Origin: Fulvia fulva
Taxonomy: Eukaryota; Ascomycota; Dothideomycetes; Mycosphaerellales; Mycosphaerellaceae
Assembly: GCF_020509005.1 (NCBI RefSeq)
Contig: NC_063021.1
Span: forward strand, 3,658,001 to 3,722,000
Reading direction: 5' to 3'
Length of the DNA: 64,000 nucleotides
Part shown: in pieces, positions 22,394 to 32,543 of the stretch
Layout: each line of letters begins with the position of its first letter
Position numbering within the stretch: the first letter of the stretch is position 1
Program-made: the position numbers and the translations under genes
Notes under the pieces: model-generated
Database searches by the model: none
Told to the model about the DNA's origin: nothing
Seen by the model: only the letters and a program-made list of their open reading frames with translations

Positions 22394-22927
22394 CGGCATC
22401 CGGAGAAGGTGGAGATTGAGGAGGGTTGTGGGTGTAATGTGTCGAATGTTTTCATCCAGAATCCTAATGGGAAGGATGGCTTTGATGAGATTGGACGGCT
22501 TCCTACTGCTGTTTGTCAAGCTATCGCGTTCAACCCAACCGCCGTCCCTACCGCGACTGCATCATCAAGCTCCAGTGGCGGCGGCGGACTCTCAACAGGA
22601 GCCAAAGCGGGAATTGGTGTCGGTGTCGGTATGGGTGGTTTGCTGATTTTCGCTGGCGCTATCTTGCTCTTCATGATGGCACGTCGTCGCAAGAACAATT
22701 CTCAGCACAATTTCGGCAATGAGAAGTCTGAATTGCCTGGCTCGGGGTCACAGTCAGAGAAGTTGGAGCTCGCTGCGAACCATTATAGGGGTTCTTCGGT
22801 GGATACGCATAAGTCTGAGCTGTCGCCTGATGGACAGGTTCTTGAGCTGGAGGATCCGAACGGTGTTCAGCGCAAGGGTACTGGGTTGAGTGAGACGGGA
22901 GTTAATACGCCGCACCCTGGGCGTTGA
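22394..22927 (+). pseudogene. C-terminal half of a cysteine-rich single-pass membrane protein
   Basis: An open frame without ATG, preceded in frame by TAG (22391-22393) and TA-rich DNA. It begins RHPEKVEIEEGCGCN and continues through VCQAIAF, a Ser/Gly-rich linker (SSSSSGGGGLSTGAKAGIG) and a membrane helix (about 22613-22678, GVGVGMGGLLIFAGAILLFM). A basic stop-transfer (ARRRK) and an acidic tail (SEKLELAANHY, ELSPDGQVLELED) follow. This is the usual second half of the family whose first half is at 4383-4694 on the minus strand, and the two pieces do not overlap. It could instead be a separate truncated paralogue. It has no promoter or start here and is probably not expressed as a surface protein. 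Confidence 0.65.
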
Positions 22928-23050
22928 TAGTTGATGCAGCAAGGTTGGCCATGTAGCGGTCAAACGCCACGGCTCAGCTGGGCCTTGGTCTCATTCATGT
23001 TATGTCAGTAGAGACAACCAATCCCGCTCGACTTCCGCCGCGCGCTGCTA

Positions 23051-24679
23051 TCACGCCTTCCCCTTCCCTTTCCCCCTCCTCCTCTCCCACACCATAACAT
23101 AACTCTCCTTCGTCGCCAACAAATCCGCATTTACCCTCTCCACAAACAAATCCTGCATCTCCCACCACTGCCCCCTCTCCCCACCCTCCTTCACCTGCGC
23201 CTTCCACACCTTCCTCTCCGCCTCCCCCTCCACCGAATCATCGCGGACTTTCACCCCCTCGTACGTGACATTCGCGACCAAGTCGTAGACAATCGGATCT
23301 CCTGTGTTGTGAAGTTTCGGATCTGGAGCGACGTAGGGTGACATGTCCAGCGCGCGGGGGTTAAAGGTGACGATGGTGGGGTTGCGTTGGGATTGGAGGA
23401 ATTTGTTGGGTTGGAAGCGTTTTACGTGCATGATGAGGTAAGGAGGAAGGGGGTGTTGGAGGCGATAGCGGACGCGGGTGTTCATGCGTTCTTGGCCGGT
23501 GATGCCGTTGTATTTCTGGAGGACGGTGGTGAGGGGGACTTGGGGGATGATGTTCTTCTCCACGTCGTCCTGGAAGAGGGGTGCGGGGGGCAGGTCCAGG
23601 GTTAGGATCATGAAGGGTGAGGTTTGGGATTTGATGTCTGCGTCTTCGAAGCGAAGGCGATCGCCGGCGTCGGCGCGGGCGCTGATTGCTTGGGACTCTA
23701 CTCGTAGGGAGCCTTGAAAGATTTTCTGGATGAGGGAGCTGCGGGGTTTGGTTTTGCTGCCGCCGAGGGAGAGGTGGAGGTTGTTGAGGAACCAGCTCAG
23801 GAAGTCGACGGGGTCGGCTTGTTCGGTTAGGAGGAACTTCTTGTTGCTTCGCAGGGCGATCTCCTGGATCAGCTCGTGCGGCGAAACGTGGGATTTGAAG
23901 GACTTTGGGTTCCAGATCTTGCGGACCATGACGCTGAACCGCTTCACTAGCTCAGGTCTTGAGGAGAGGTCTTCTAGCATGAGGAAGTCTCGCAGGGGCC
24001 GTACGTGTGATAGCGCTTGTACTACGACATTTAGGTAGTCGTTCGCTTTGATATTGTTCAGGCCAACGAATCCGGGTATGTATTTCCTGCCCAGCAGGTC
24101 CCATTGCGGCTTGGGCTCCTTGTCCAGTGTCTTGATCTCTTCCTGCGAGAAGCGTGGGTCTACCACGACTTTGATGTCGTCCAAGCTCTTGTTCTTCACC
24201 TCGTAGCCTTCGGGTAGCACGTACACCTTCTTCGTCTCCATGTTGATGTACACATGATGGTTCTCCTCGAGCGCGTGGAAATATGCCGGTGTCTTCGGCC
24301 CTCGACCCGAGTAGTATTTCCCGCATACCAGACATGCGTATACGTTGATATGCGATAGTGTGACCGAGCATAACTTTTCGAAGTCAAAGTCTAGTCGCGT
24401 TCGTGCTATTGTGTCCAGGTAGAGATCTGAGTATCCTTCCGTCGCGTCCTTTTGCCGTAGCGAGCCTGTGCCTTGGTATGCGACGTCATCTTCCTCCTCG
24501 TCATCGTCATCGTCTGCGCCATTCGATGCGCCATTGGCATGTCCATTCTGGGCTACCTCTGCCGGTGGAGGTGGAGGAGGTAAATCTTCGTCGGGGACAT
24601 CTTGCACGCGCGCCTTCTTCGATGCCGGCGAATCGCTATATGACTGCTCCAGAGGTGATTCCGCAGGTCGTTTCGCCAT
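23051..24679 (-). CDS. SAD1: Sad1/USP39-like U4/U6.U5 tri-snRNP assembly factor
   Basis: A 542-residue intronless protein starting at ATG 24679 (MAKRPAESP). The open frame runs further upstream but those residues are not family-like. Residues 1-80 are acidic/Pro-rich and disordered. A ZnF-UBP-type finger follows (VYACLVCGKYYSGRG, then AYFHALEENHHVYI). A ubiquitin-hydrolase fold occupies the rest: GFVGLNNIKANDYLNVVVQAL, LLTEQADPVDFLSWFLN, HPLPPYLIMHVKRF and the C-terminal YDLVANVTYEG block. The nucleophile Cys of true USPs is replaced (KANDY instead of NTCF-like), as is characteristic of USP39/Sad1, so the protein is a scaffold in pre-mRNA splicing rather than a protease. Nuclear. The gene is intact and conserved, a good anchor for synteny. 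Confidence 0.93.
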   Translation of the reverse strand: MAKRPAESPLEQSYSDSPASKKARVQDVPDEDLPPPPPPAEVAQNGHANGASNGADDDDDEEEDDVAYQGTGSLRQKDATEGYSDLYLDTIARTRLDFDFEKLCSVTLSHINVYACLVCGKYYSGRGPKTPAYFHALEENHHVYINMETKKVYVLPEGYEVKNKSLDDIKVVVDPRFSQEEIKTLDKEPKPQWDLLGRKYIPGFVGLNNIKANDYLNVVVQALSHVRPLRDFLMLEDLSSRPELVKRFSVMVRKIWNPKSFKSHVSPHELIQEIALRSNKKFLLTEQADPVDFLSWFLNNLHLSLGGSKTKPRSSLIQKIFQGSLRVESQAISARADAGDRLRFEDADIKSQTSPFMILTLDLPPAPLFQDDVEKNIIPQVPLTTVLQKYNGITGQERMNTRVRYRLQHPLPPYLIMHVKRFQPNKFLQSQRNPTIVTFNPRALDMSPYVAPDPKLHNTGDPIVYDLVANVTYEGVKVRDDSVEGEAERKVWKAQVKEGGERGQWWEMQDLFVERVNADLLATKESYVMVWERRRGKGKGKA

Positions 24680-25388
24680 TATCGTTATGCTGTTGCACTG
24701 GCGCAAAATAGTGCAGCACTTGGAGGTCTTTCGAGATGCCGCTAAAAGTGAGGCGCTCGGACCACATGTCAGAAATGGCAGGCGTTTCGAGTCATGAGCT
24801 TCTTCTTCAAGTGCTGCTTCTTCATCCACCACGACATCAACATCTAATGTCACGATCCATCAAGATCGGGCACTGGCATGGTCATGTATGCCTTTAGATT
24901 ACCGGTACCTCGCAGACTACGATGGAAACAGTCCCAACTGACCACTCGGCCCACGCCGATTGAAATATGACGGGATCTTCAGTGAAGGCAGTGACCAATC
25001 CGGCCTTATCGTTCACGACTCCTACCCATATGCTATGTATGCTCAGGTCGCGTGCTACAAGTCTGTAATTCCACCTTGATCGACCGCACGGAAGCAAGGC
25101 CGTACCGCATCCGCTCGGTATAGCCATAACATATCGGACTCCGGTCTGGGCAACATCCACGACAAGACTTTCTGTACAACCCACATGGCACCCTCACCTG
25201 CATGACACCAGGCCAGATCCGGCATCTCGACTGGTCTTCAACAACCACTGGTCGCATACAGAGCTCGGATGGGCCATGTCGGAACGGCGAGTGCTTAGCA
25301 GATTCGTTGGCCACTCTTCCGACCATGTGCCCCGACGTAGGCGTATATGTAGGTACTACTGACTTGATGCCTTCCTTTAGCCTTGAGA
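24680..25388. other. Divergent promoter region between SAD1 and the MFS gene
   Basis: No separate gene. Overlapping short frames only. Must contain both promoters; no specific motif identified. Confidence 0.5.
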
Positions 25389-25454
25389 ATGAAGCGGCCT
25401 GCGCCTCAGTCTGAACGCAGATCATCCAGCTATTGTACAGCGCAGGAGACAACC

Positions 25455-27059
25455 ATGGACAGCGATTTGTCTTCGAAAGAGGGCAGCCTCAAGAAGTCGG
25501 GATACGATACGCCTACCTCTGAGAACGCGAGTCTCAAGAGATCCAGCCATGGCATTCTGCTGGAGCCACAGCCAACGGACGATCCGAAGGACCCCCTCAA
25601 CTGGTCATTGACGAAGAAGCTGACGATACTTGGTGTCGTGTCTTTTGCAGCTCTTGCAGCTGGCACCGTTGGGCAGGCGAACCAGTTTGGCATGAACGTA
25701 CAGGCTGCTGTGTATGGCAAGACTCCCATCGAGGTGTCGTACAGTACAGCGGCAAATGCAGCTGGTGTTGCCACTGGCCCACTTCTCTGGGTGCCGCTCA
25801 GCAACTACTTCGGCAGGACGTCAGTTATCTTCTGGACCCAACTTCTCGCGACGGGCATGTGCATCTGGTCATCGCTGATGACGGGCGCCGGAGACTACAA
25901 CAGCTTCATCGTCTCACGTTGGCTGGCGGGGACCTTCTGTTCAGCCTCCTTCGCCCTCGGTGGAGGTGTAATTCTCGATACATTCTTTCTGCACCAGCGT
26001 GGCAAGGCCTATGCCACTTACACCGCCTTCTGGATTCTCGGGGCGTACCTTGCTGGCACGTCATCAGTCTTCATCGTTGGCACACAGTCATGGCCAGTCC
26101 AATTCTACTGGGTGACTGGCGTGATCGGTCTGTCTGCAATCCTCATCTTCTTCCTAATGGAAGATACCACGTACGACCGAAAATTCGGGACACGCAAATC
26201 ATCATCTACGCTGGCCGAGTCCTACATAACCAACCGCATTGCCACTTTCTCCCCCGGCCACAAAGTCATTGCACCATCACCAATCTATCGTAGTCCCTTT
26301 GACACGATCCTCATCGGGGTTCAGCCCATCACACTCATCTCAGGTGCCTTCGTCTGCATCACCTTCGGCTGGGCAGTGCCTGTACAGACACTCATCGGTG
26401 TCTTCCTCCAGCTACCGAAACAAGCTGGCGGCTACGGCTTCACAGGTGTACAGGTGGCTTGCTTCAGCTTCATCTCCTGGCTCTCGATCGTGGTAGCAGA
26501 AGTCCACGCACTGCTGCTCAACGACCGCGTTGCTCTGTGGGCGTGCAAGCGCAACGGCGGGATCTGGAAGCCAGAGTTCAGACTTTACCCGCTTATGCTC
26601 CCGCCTCTCATCCTTCTGCCCTTCGCACTTGGACTATTTGGTGCAGCGCTCCAGTACAACTTCACCTACTGGGCTATTGCTGTGGCATTCTTCCTCGTCA
26701 GCTTTGCGGATTCGATTGTCCTGCCGATCACAATCAATTACATTTCGGAGTGCTTCGGAAACCACCCTACAGAGGTGTTCGTCATTGTCAACTTCTACCG
26801 CTTCATCCTCGGAGCAACGGTCATGTTCTTCTTCGAACCTTGGGCCCATACTGTTGGATATGGATGGGCTTTCGGTATGATGGCATTCTTCAGCGTGCTG
26901 GGCTTTACTGGTACGCTGGGAATGTGGTGGTTTGGACCGCAGCTGAGAAGTCTTACATACATTAAGCGTTTCGTAGCTACCGAGGAGGGAGACCAATTGT
27001 TCGGGCACATTTCGCCTGTAGATCGGGAGAGTATTCATGTGCCGGCAGAGAAGCCATGA
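25455..27059 (+). CDS. MFS transporter, DHA1-type drug/metabolite antiporter family
   Basis: A 534-residue intronless protein from ATG 25455 (ACAACCATGG, good context); an in-frame ATG at 25389 would add 22 residues. A cytoplasmic N-tail ends with the family signature DPKDPLNWS just before helix 1. Twelve hydrophobic helices are visible. Landmarks are NYFGRTSVIFW (motif A region, loop 2-3), SRWLAGTFCSASFALGGGVILD, GKAYATYTAFWILG, the central loop MEDTTYDRKF, and in the second half CFGNHPTEVFVIVNFYRF. Plasma-membrane export of toxic compounds or secondary metabolites is typical of the family; the substrate is unknown. No biosynthetic cluster is evident nearby. Confidence 0.9.
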   Translation: MDSDLSSKEGSLKKSGYDTPTSENASLKRSSHGILLEPQPTDDPKDPLNWSLTKKLTILGVVSFAALAAGTVGQANQFGMNVQAAVYGKTPIEVSYSTAANAAGVATGPLLWVPLSNYFGRTSVIFWTQLLATGMCIWSSLMTGAGDYNSFIVSRWLAGTFCSASFALGGGVILDTFFLHQRGKAYATYTAFWILGAYLAGTSSVFIVGTQSWPVQFYWVTGVIGLSAILIFFLMEDTTYDRKFGTRKSSSTLAESYITNRIATFSPGHKVIAPSPIYRSPFDTILIGVQPITLISGAFVCITFGWAVPVQTLIGVFLQLPKQAGGYGFTGVQVACFSFISWLSIVVAEVHALLLNDRVALWACKRNGGIWKPEFRLYPLMLPPLILLPFALGLFGAALQYNFTYWAIAVAFFLVSFADSIVLPITINYISECFGNHPTEVFVIVNFYRFILGATVMFFFEPWAHTVGYGWAFGMMAFFSVLGFTGTLGMWWFGPQLRSLTYIKRFVATEEGDQLFGHISPVDRESIHVPAEKP

Positions 27060-27263
27060 GAAGTGGTGTAGGCTGTTTATGATGTTCACGATTCCTTCTA
27101 AGCAGCATTGTAGATGTATTTTCATAGCGATAAACATGTCGCCTTTATCTCCGTCCAAACTCCGCAGCGACCTGACCTCGGCTCAATGGATCATCGTCAT
27201 AGCAGCTCGACCTCTTTGTGTTGCTGCGATGTGAACACAACGTAGAACAACAACACCAGCATT

Positions 27264-28104
27264 ATGGACGACGCAAGAGAACAAGCAACACTGGGCGCGA
27301 AGGGAGGAAAGTCGAGCGGCAATGGCACGATCACGCTCTACGTCGACATCATCAGCCCATTTGGGTACATGGCGTACTGGCTGACCAGAGTGAGTCGTGT
27401 TCCTGTTCACTAAACACCACATCCCATTGCATGCCACATGCCACAGCAATGGCGCAATCGTTCCTACCTACCCATCACTCCACACACCCACTAATCACAC
27501 CTCCCTCACCCAGAACTCCCCCGCCTTCGAATCCCTCTCCAACTCCATAACCTACATCCCCATCCACCTCGGCCAACTCATGCAACAAGCCGGCAACACC
27601 GCCCCGGTCCTCATCAAAAACAAAAAAGAATGGATCGGCCTCGAACGCGAACGCTGGGCGAAACAATTCTCCATCCCAATGTCCGACTCCATGCCCGTCC
27701 CCTTCCCCCAATCCACCGTCAACACCCAGCGCGCCCTCTGCTACATCGCCTCCCACCACCCGGCCTCTCTCGTCCCCGCCATCGACGCGCTGTACCGTGC
27801 GTTCTGGATTGAGAGCAAGACGATTGGGAAGGTGGAGGTTATTGAGGCTGTGCTGGAGCCGGTGGTGGGGAGGGAGAAGGTCAAGGCGGTGGTGGAGGGG
27901 GTTAAGAGTGAGGGGGTTAAGAAGATGTTGGCGGAGAATACGAAGAAGGCGTTTGGGGATGGGGCGTTTGGGTTGCCGTGGTTTGTGGCGACGAATGCGC
28001 AGGGGAAGACGGAGGGGTTTTGGGGTGTGGATCATATTGGGCAGTTGTTGGAGCATATGGGGGTGGAGGTTCAGAGGGAGGGGGGGTATAGGGCGATGTT
28101 GTAG
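27264..28104 (+). CDS. Glutathione S-transferase kappa / DsbA-like oxidoreductase
   Basis: Two exons, 27264-27389 and 27514-28104, separated by a 124-bp intron with donor GTGAGT, branch-like CTAATCAC and acceptor CCCAG; 238 residues. Exon 1 ends with TLYVDIISPFGYMAYW, the kappa-class active-site strand (Ser of the S-P-[YF] motif). Exon 2 carries the helical insert (KNKKEWIGLERERWAKQF, MPVPFPQSTVNTQRALCYIA) and the conserved cis-Pro region FGLPWFVATN near the end, with WGVDHIGQLLEHMG. Predicted glutathione-dependent transferase or isomerase in mitochondria or peroxisomes, as for the family. Codon choice changes from C-rich to G-rich third positions within exon 2. Confidence 0.88.
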
Positions 28105-28225
28105 GGTTCGAGAGGAGAGGGTAGATATTGAGGGAGATTGATGAGTGAGAGTTTGGGCATGGGTTCATGGATTTGGACTTGAGTTTTCTCTACATGTTCA
28201 TGTTATGGAGATGCTCCGTCCTTTG

Positions 28226-28348
28226 ATCTCTGTTCCGTCAGGTTCTACACTCAACGCCTATGGCGGAGCTTTGTTTGACCTTTCCGGTTCTTCCTCATCT
28301 CTGTCCCGTCAGATCTCGCACTCCACGCCTCTGGCGGAGCTTTGTTTG
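28226..28348 (+). repeat. Tandem duplication, two ~52-bp copies at 71-bp spacing
   Basis: Copies at 28226-28277 and 28297-28348 share ATCTCTGT(T/C)CCGTCAG and GGCGGAGCTTTGTTTG. It lies between the convergent 3' ends of the GST kappa gene and the gene at 28398-30912. Confidence 0.75.
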
Positions 28349-28397
28349 CTTTTCGTAGTCCTTCCCTATTGCTAACATTCTGCTTCCAGTCATCTAG

Positions 28398-30912
28398 TCA
28401 ACCAGCGCTCTCCCGGTCATTGCGCCCCTCGCCTCGGCATTTCCTCTGGCCCGAAAAGACACGACTGTTGTTCCTCCCCCATGTGCGGTATTTGTGGACG
28501 TCAGTCCTTACCAGCGCAAGGGGCGCACGGGCGTCAGCCCTTGCCGAGAGATCTCTGACGTGTCTTTCGTTACCGCAGTATGTTGATCGAGGACGAGGGT
28601 GCGGCGCGGATCTTTGGAGCTCGTCATGCCTGCTGTCCCATCTCCCCTCCATCGTTAAGCGTCTTCTCCTGTTGTTTGGACGGTCTCCTCGACGACCTGG
28701 CTGCGGGCCCTTGTTGTGGGCAGCTTTGCGCGTCTCGCGCTTGTGTCGGTTGCGCTCTCGCTCCGCAGCATATGGATCACTCTCGGCTTCTGGAGCAGCC
28801 TCCGCCGCGGCGGCCCCCTTAATGTCTAAGCCGCGGTGCTTGGATGATGCAGCGGCAGGCCCCTTGCCAATGTTGGGATCTCTGTGCGCAAGAGGGACTC
28901 GATGTGTCCGGTTCGTCTCTTCGATCTTCTCATGATAGGTAGGGTCTGCTGGCCCCTTGCCCTTGCCCTTGCCAACATGCTGTGAGCCCTGCTGTGTGCC
29001 ACGCATTGCGCGAGGCTGTGTCGGTGGTGTGAAGGCTGGCTCGTCGCCTTTGTCCTCTTGTATGTCGTCTGCGGCTTTGTCCGAAGGTGTGGACGCTTTG
29101 TTTGTCTCTGTGCTGGCACTCAATGGGGCACTTGGCTTACCGAAGCTAGAGGCCTGCCTTGCTGACCCAAAAGCGCCGAAAAGTGGTGCTGTGACGGGAT
29201 CCGTGGGTCTAGGGGCGCTACCTGTGCATCCCATAAGGGTGTTGTCGCGCTCCTGGGTGACTGTGGATGTAGATCCATGCTGGTTCTCAGTGCTCCGGCC
29301 ACTTTCGTCGTGACAAGGCGGGTCGAAGCTCTCCTTCAGTACCTCAGCCTCTCCTCCATCCTTCTCAGACTCTTCTGCGGCACTGCTAGAGGCCGCTGAG
29401 CTGCCAGCGCCGGATGTATGGGTCAGATGCAGTCGCTCCTCTCGCGTGCACTGTCCATACAGCTCCTTGAGTTCATCCTGCGACAACGCGATCCGCTTAT
29501 TGTCGCGCATGAACTTTATGACGCGGCCAAGACGGAACTTCTCGCGGAAGCCTGATCTTGAAGCAATACGACCAAGCTTCGCAGTGGAGAGTGGTTGAAT
29601 GAGCCTCGCATCGGTCTTGATGTAGTCGTCAAGAGTGCGAAGCAGGATCTTCCTCTTTTGGACAGTCGGGGGCTTGGGTTCCGTACCGGGAGAGCGTCGA
29701 GTGGGCTCTTGGGAGGTAGTCTTTGGTATTCCAGTGGATACCATCTGTGGCCGCTCGAGTACAGTGGGAGCCCCGAACATGCTTTCTCTGCTACTGCTGC
29801 TGTCCGTCTCGTATGATGAGCTGTCGATAGTGTCGACCGACTCGATCTCTGGGAAGCCCATGGAAGTCGCCCGGTGCTCCCTTACGGTCGAGGGCTCTTC
29901 TACTGATCTCACATCCTCCTCAGGACTCTCCTGCTGCGATGTTTGCCCATTGCCATGATGACCCGGTTGCATCGACCCCGAGACACAGGCAAGACAGTGT
30001 CGATCGAAGGTAGGTCCATGGTTGTGTAGTGGCTGTGGCAGTTGCGACTCAGCAACTAGATTCCTCCATGTCAATGGTTCTGCCAAGCCAAATCTACTGA
30101 AAGCCTTCCTCGCTTCGATCACGGCCTTGACGACCAAGGCTAGAGCATCGAGTCTCGCTTCGTATCTGTTGACCTCTCGATATGCTTCCTCGTGATCGCG
30201 GCGTCTAGCAGCACGCTCTTCTTGCACTTGTCGCTTCAGTCTGTCAATTACTCCCTGCATCTGTACGAAACACTTTTCGGCCGCCTCCTTTGCTTCCGTG
30301 GCTCTTCGCATTTGATCGCGAGAGAAAGGTGGTTCGAGCGCAGCGAGCTCTTGCTTCAGCTTGGCATTCTCTAGCTCTTTCTCAGCCAAGTGGCGGCGAT
30401 ATGCTCTAGAGCTCGCAGACTCCCGTCTCCGCACTTCTCGTAATGCAGAGCGCTGTTGTTGAGCAATCTCCGCCACTTTCTGCTCGGCCTTAGCGTCGAA
30501 CTTGCCCATGTCGAGGTCGTGCGCGAGAAGTTCTTTCTCTGCTTGACTGAGCCCGAGTCCCTCGTCTAGAAGTCCTCGAACGGAATTCAAGAGCTCTGAG
30601 TCCTCTGGGTTTCGGGTGTCACGTATTCCAGGTGTCGCACCCAGCTCGACAGTCTGTTTGTCTCGCTTGACACGTTTGGTAGCGGCTTCCACGTCGCACC
30701 CACTGCGCTTTAGAGGACCTGCGACTGTTAGTATTGCTGATGATATTCAACAGACACATGCGCATACCACTCGAGTCTGGTATGTGCGCGTCTGTCATGT
30801 CATTGTCTGGTATGGGCAGGAACCAGGCAGGGTTAGAGAATGCGCTGGCGGATGGTGTGTCGTCCATTGTGGTATGCTGACCCATATCCTCCGTCTCGAG
30901 ATTGAGCGACAT
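28398..30912 (-). CDS. 821-residue unknown protein with N-terminal coiled coil
   Basis: Exon 1 is 30912-30768 and a 49-bp intron spans 30767-30719 (donor GTATGC, perfect branch TACTAAC, acceptor GCAG); exon 2 runs 30718-28398 in frame. Residues about 110-240 form a charged coiled coil (KAEQKVAEIAQQQRSALREV, LAEKELENAKLKQELAALE). Around 400-480 there is a compact basic block (LRTLDDYIKTDARLIQPL, FREKFRLGRVIKFMRDNKRI). The rest is Ser/Pro/Glu-rich and disordered, and the last 150 residues are very basic (RRGDRPNNRRRRL), suggesting nucleic-acid contact or nuclear localisation. I do not recognise the family. The frame is intact over 2.3 kb, so this is a real gene; the last ~60 residues may be poorly conserved. 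Confidence 0.7.
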
Positions 30913-31253
30913 GTTAAGACTTGGCCATCGGGTAGACGCTGGTTGGAGGAAACTGTGTTGTGCAATGCTGTACAGTGCCGCAGGTCGGACAAGTGGTGTG
31001 CGGAACGCGATGCGTTGAGGAAGAAGTCGCGCAATGTTTGTGGGAGTCGAAGAAGAGAAATTCTGCTATTGTGATCGCGACTGATTGTTGAAGTCGCGCT
31101 GATGACATAAACATGGCCTGAAGCTGTTCAGGATCCTTGTCTAGCGCCGGAATTTGGAGCATTGGCCACTGTTCCCATTCACTCACATGCAACTTTACAG
31201 CTCGGTCTCCCGTACGTCCCATCCCGCGATGACATTTTCTTGCCCAGCGCATA

Positions 31254-32273
31254 TCACTTTGTGTGGCCACCGTGACTGCTCACTCGTAAGTCGAATATTC
31301 TCTTGCCCTCACCAAAGCGTTTGGCGAGCTCGGCATCTGTGGATTCAGGGTTGTTTGCGCCGTCGTATTCGAGTCTATCCACTTCCGACCACTGCTGCGG
31401 AAGACTACCAGCATCCGTCTCATGTTTAGATCTCCTCCAAAACCTGATGGTCCCATCATAGGATCCACTGACCACGGTAGACAGGCCGTTCGCACCTGCA
31501 ATGACTTGGACAGTTCTTATAAGATTGGTGTGGCCTTCGAGGCTCGCAATCGTTGTGCCCGCATGGATATCGTGAATTTTGACCGCGTTGTCAGAAGAAC
31601 CCGAGATAAGCTGATCGCCAAAAACATCCATAGCTGCTATGCCCGTCCTATGCGTCGTGAAGTTACGAACGTGGTTCGTCTCGAGCTCAGATCCCGAGTG
31701 TCGCAGTGACCACATACTGATCGTGTGATCGCCACTTCCTGTAAAGAGAATTCGTGAACCATCGGTTTGTTTCTGCGTCAGCACTACGTTGACAGCAGCT
31801 CCATGGAGATCTAGGGTTCCGACCAGCTCTGCTTCAAATGTGCTCGGCCTACTCCAGATCTTGACCGACTTGTTTTTGCTTCCAGTCACGAGGTACTTGT
31901 CGTCGAAGCACAAGTCCAGAACAGTCTCTTCATGCGATTTGACAATACGTTCGACAAGCTCGCCGGTCGAGAAGCGCCAGATGATGATAGATGCATCCGT
32001 ACTGCCTGATACGATGATATCGTCTTCGAGATCAGCTTAGAGACATATCACACTGCCTTCATGTCCTATCAGTGGCCCTCGTATAATGCGCTGGGTCTGG
32101 ACATCCCAGATCTTGATGGTTCTGTCTGCGGATCCAGACAGAAGGTAAGGAGGCTTGAGGTCGATAGCATAGATACTGGCCTGATGCCCTTCAACGCCGT
32201 GATCTGGATGAGGGAAGGCGAAACGTCGGGCATCTTGGTCAAGGCCCATACTGCCGTCTATAGCTTCAGACAT
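31254..32273 (-). pseudogene. WD40-repeat (F-box/WD type) gene, 5'-truncated and interrupted by TAA
   Basis: The reading frame from 32273 to 31254 encodes about six WD repeats: YLLSGSADRTIKIWDV, DIIVSGSTDASIIIW, KYLVTGSKNKSVKIWS, RILFTGSGDHTISMWS, QLISGSSDNAVKIHD, STVVSGSYDGTIRFW. The repeat style and the SVICL...ADLED junction resemble fungal F-box/WD40 substrate adaptors (Pof1/Met30-like), but no F-box is found upstream; the sequence before 32273 is not clearly coding. A single TAA at 32037-32039 replaces an expected Gln (CAA to TAA, the RIP-type change). Otherwise the frame is clean, so damage is recent or the stop is tolerated. A shorter protein could start at the Met at 31913. Confidence 0.7.
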
Positions 32274-32543
32274 TGCACTTGGTATCGAGCATAATGATTT
32301 CGTTCGTCTGCTGGTAAAGCGAGCACACTAGGCAGCAGCTCAAGGATCTTGTTCCAAGCATGCAGTTAGGTTGCGTCATTCGGCATTGGTGGGTTTGGGA
32401 GCTCCCCCATCGTCAGTAGGCCTCACTGGAGGGCTGAGAGTGGCAGTGATTCCATTTCTTGACTACTGATACACCCATAGTCACCCTCTCATGGCGTCGC
32501 AGCCTATGTGGGAACTTTCTTTCAATGCCTCTCCATCATACCA

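Noticed and set aside
23051..24679. Loss of the USP catalytic Cys as a sign of decay
   Set aside because: Absence of the nucleophile is a normal feature of the Sad1/USP39 family.
24677..24853. N-terminal extension of the Sad1/USP39 frame
   Set aside because: 58 extra residues are not family-like; ATG 24679 gives the usual MAKRP-style start.
27475..28056. Minus-strand 193-residue frame
   Set aside because: Shadow of GST kappa exon 2, Arg/Leu/His-rich translation of GC-rich codons.
28226..28348. CRISPR-like array
   Set aside because: Only two imperfect units, no spacer pattern, eukaryotic context.
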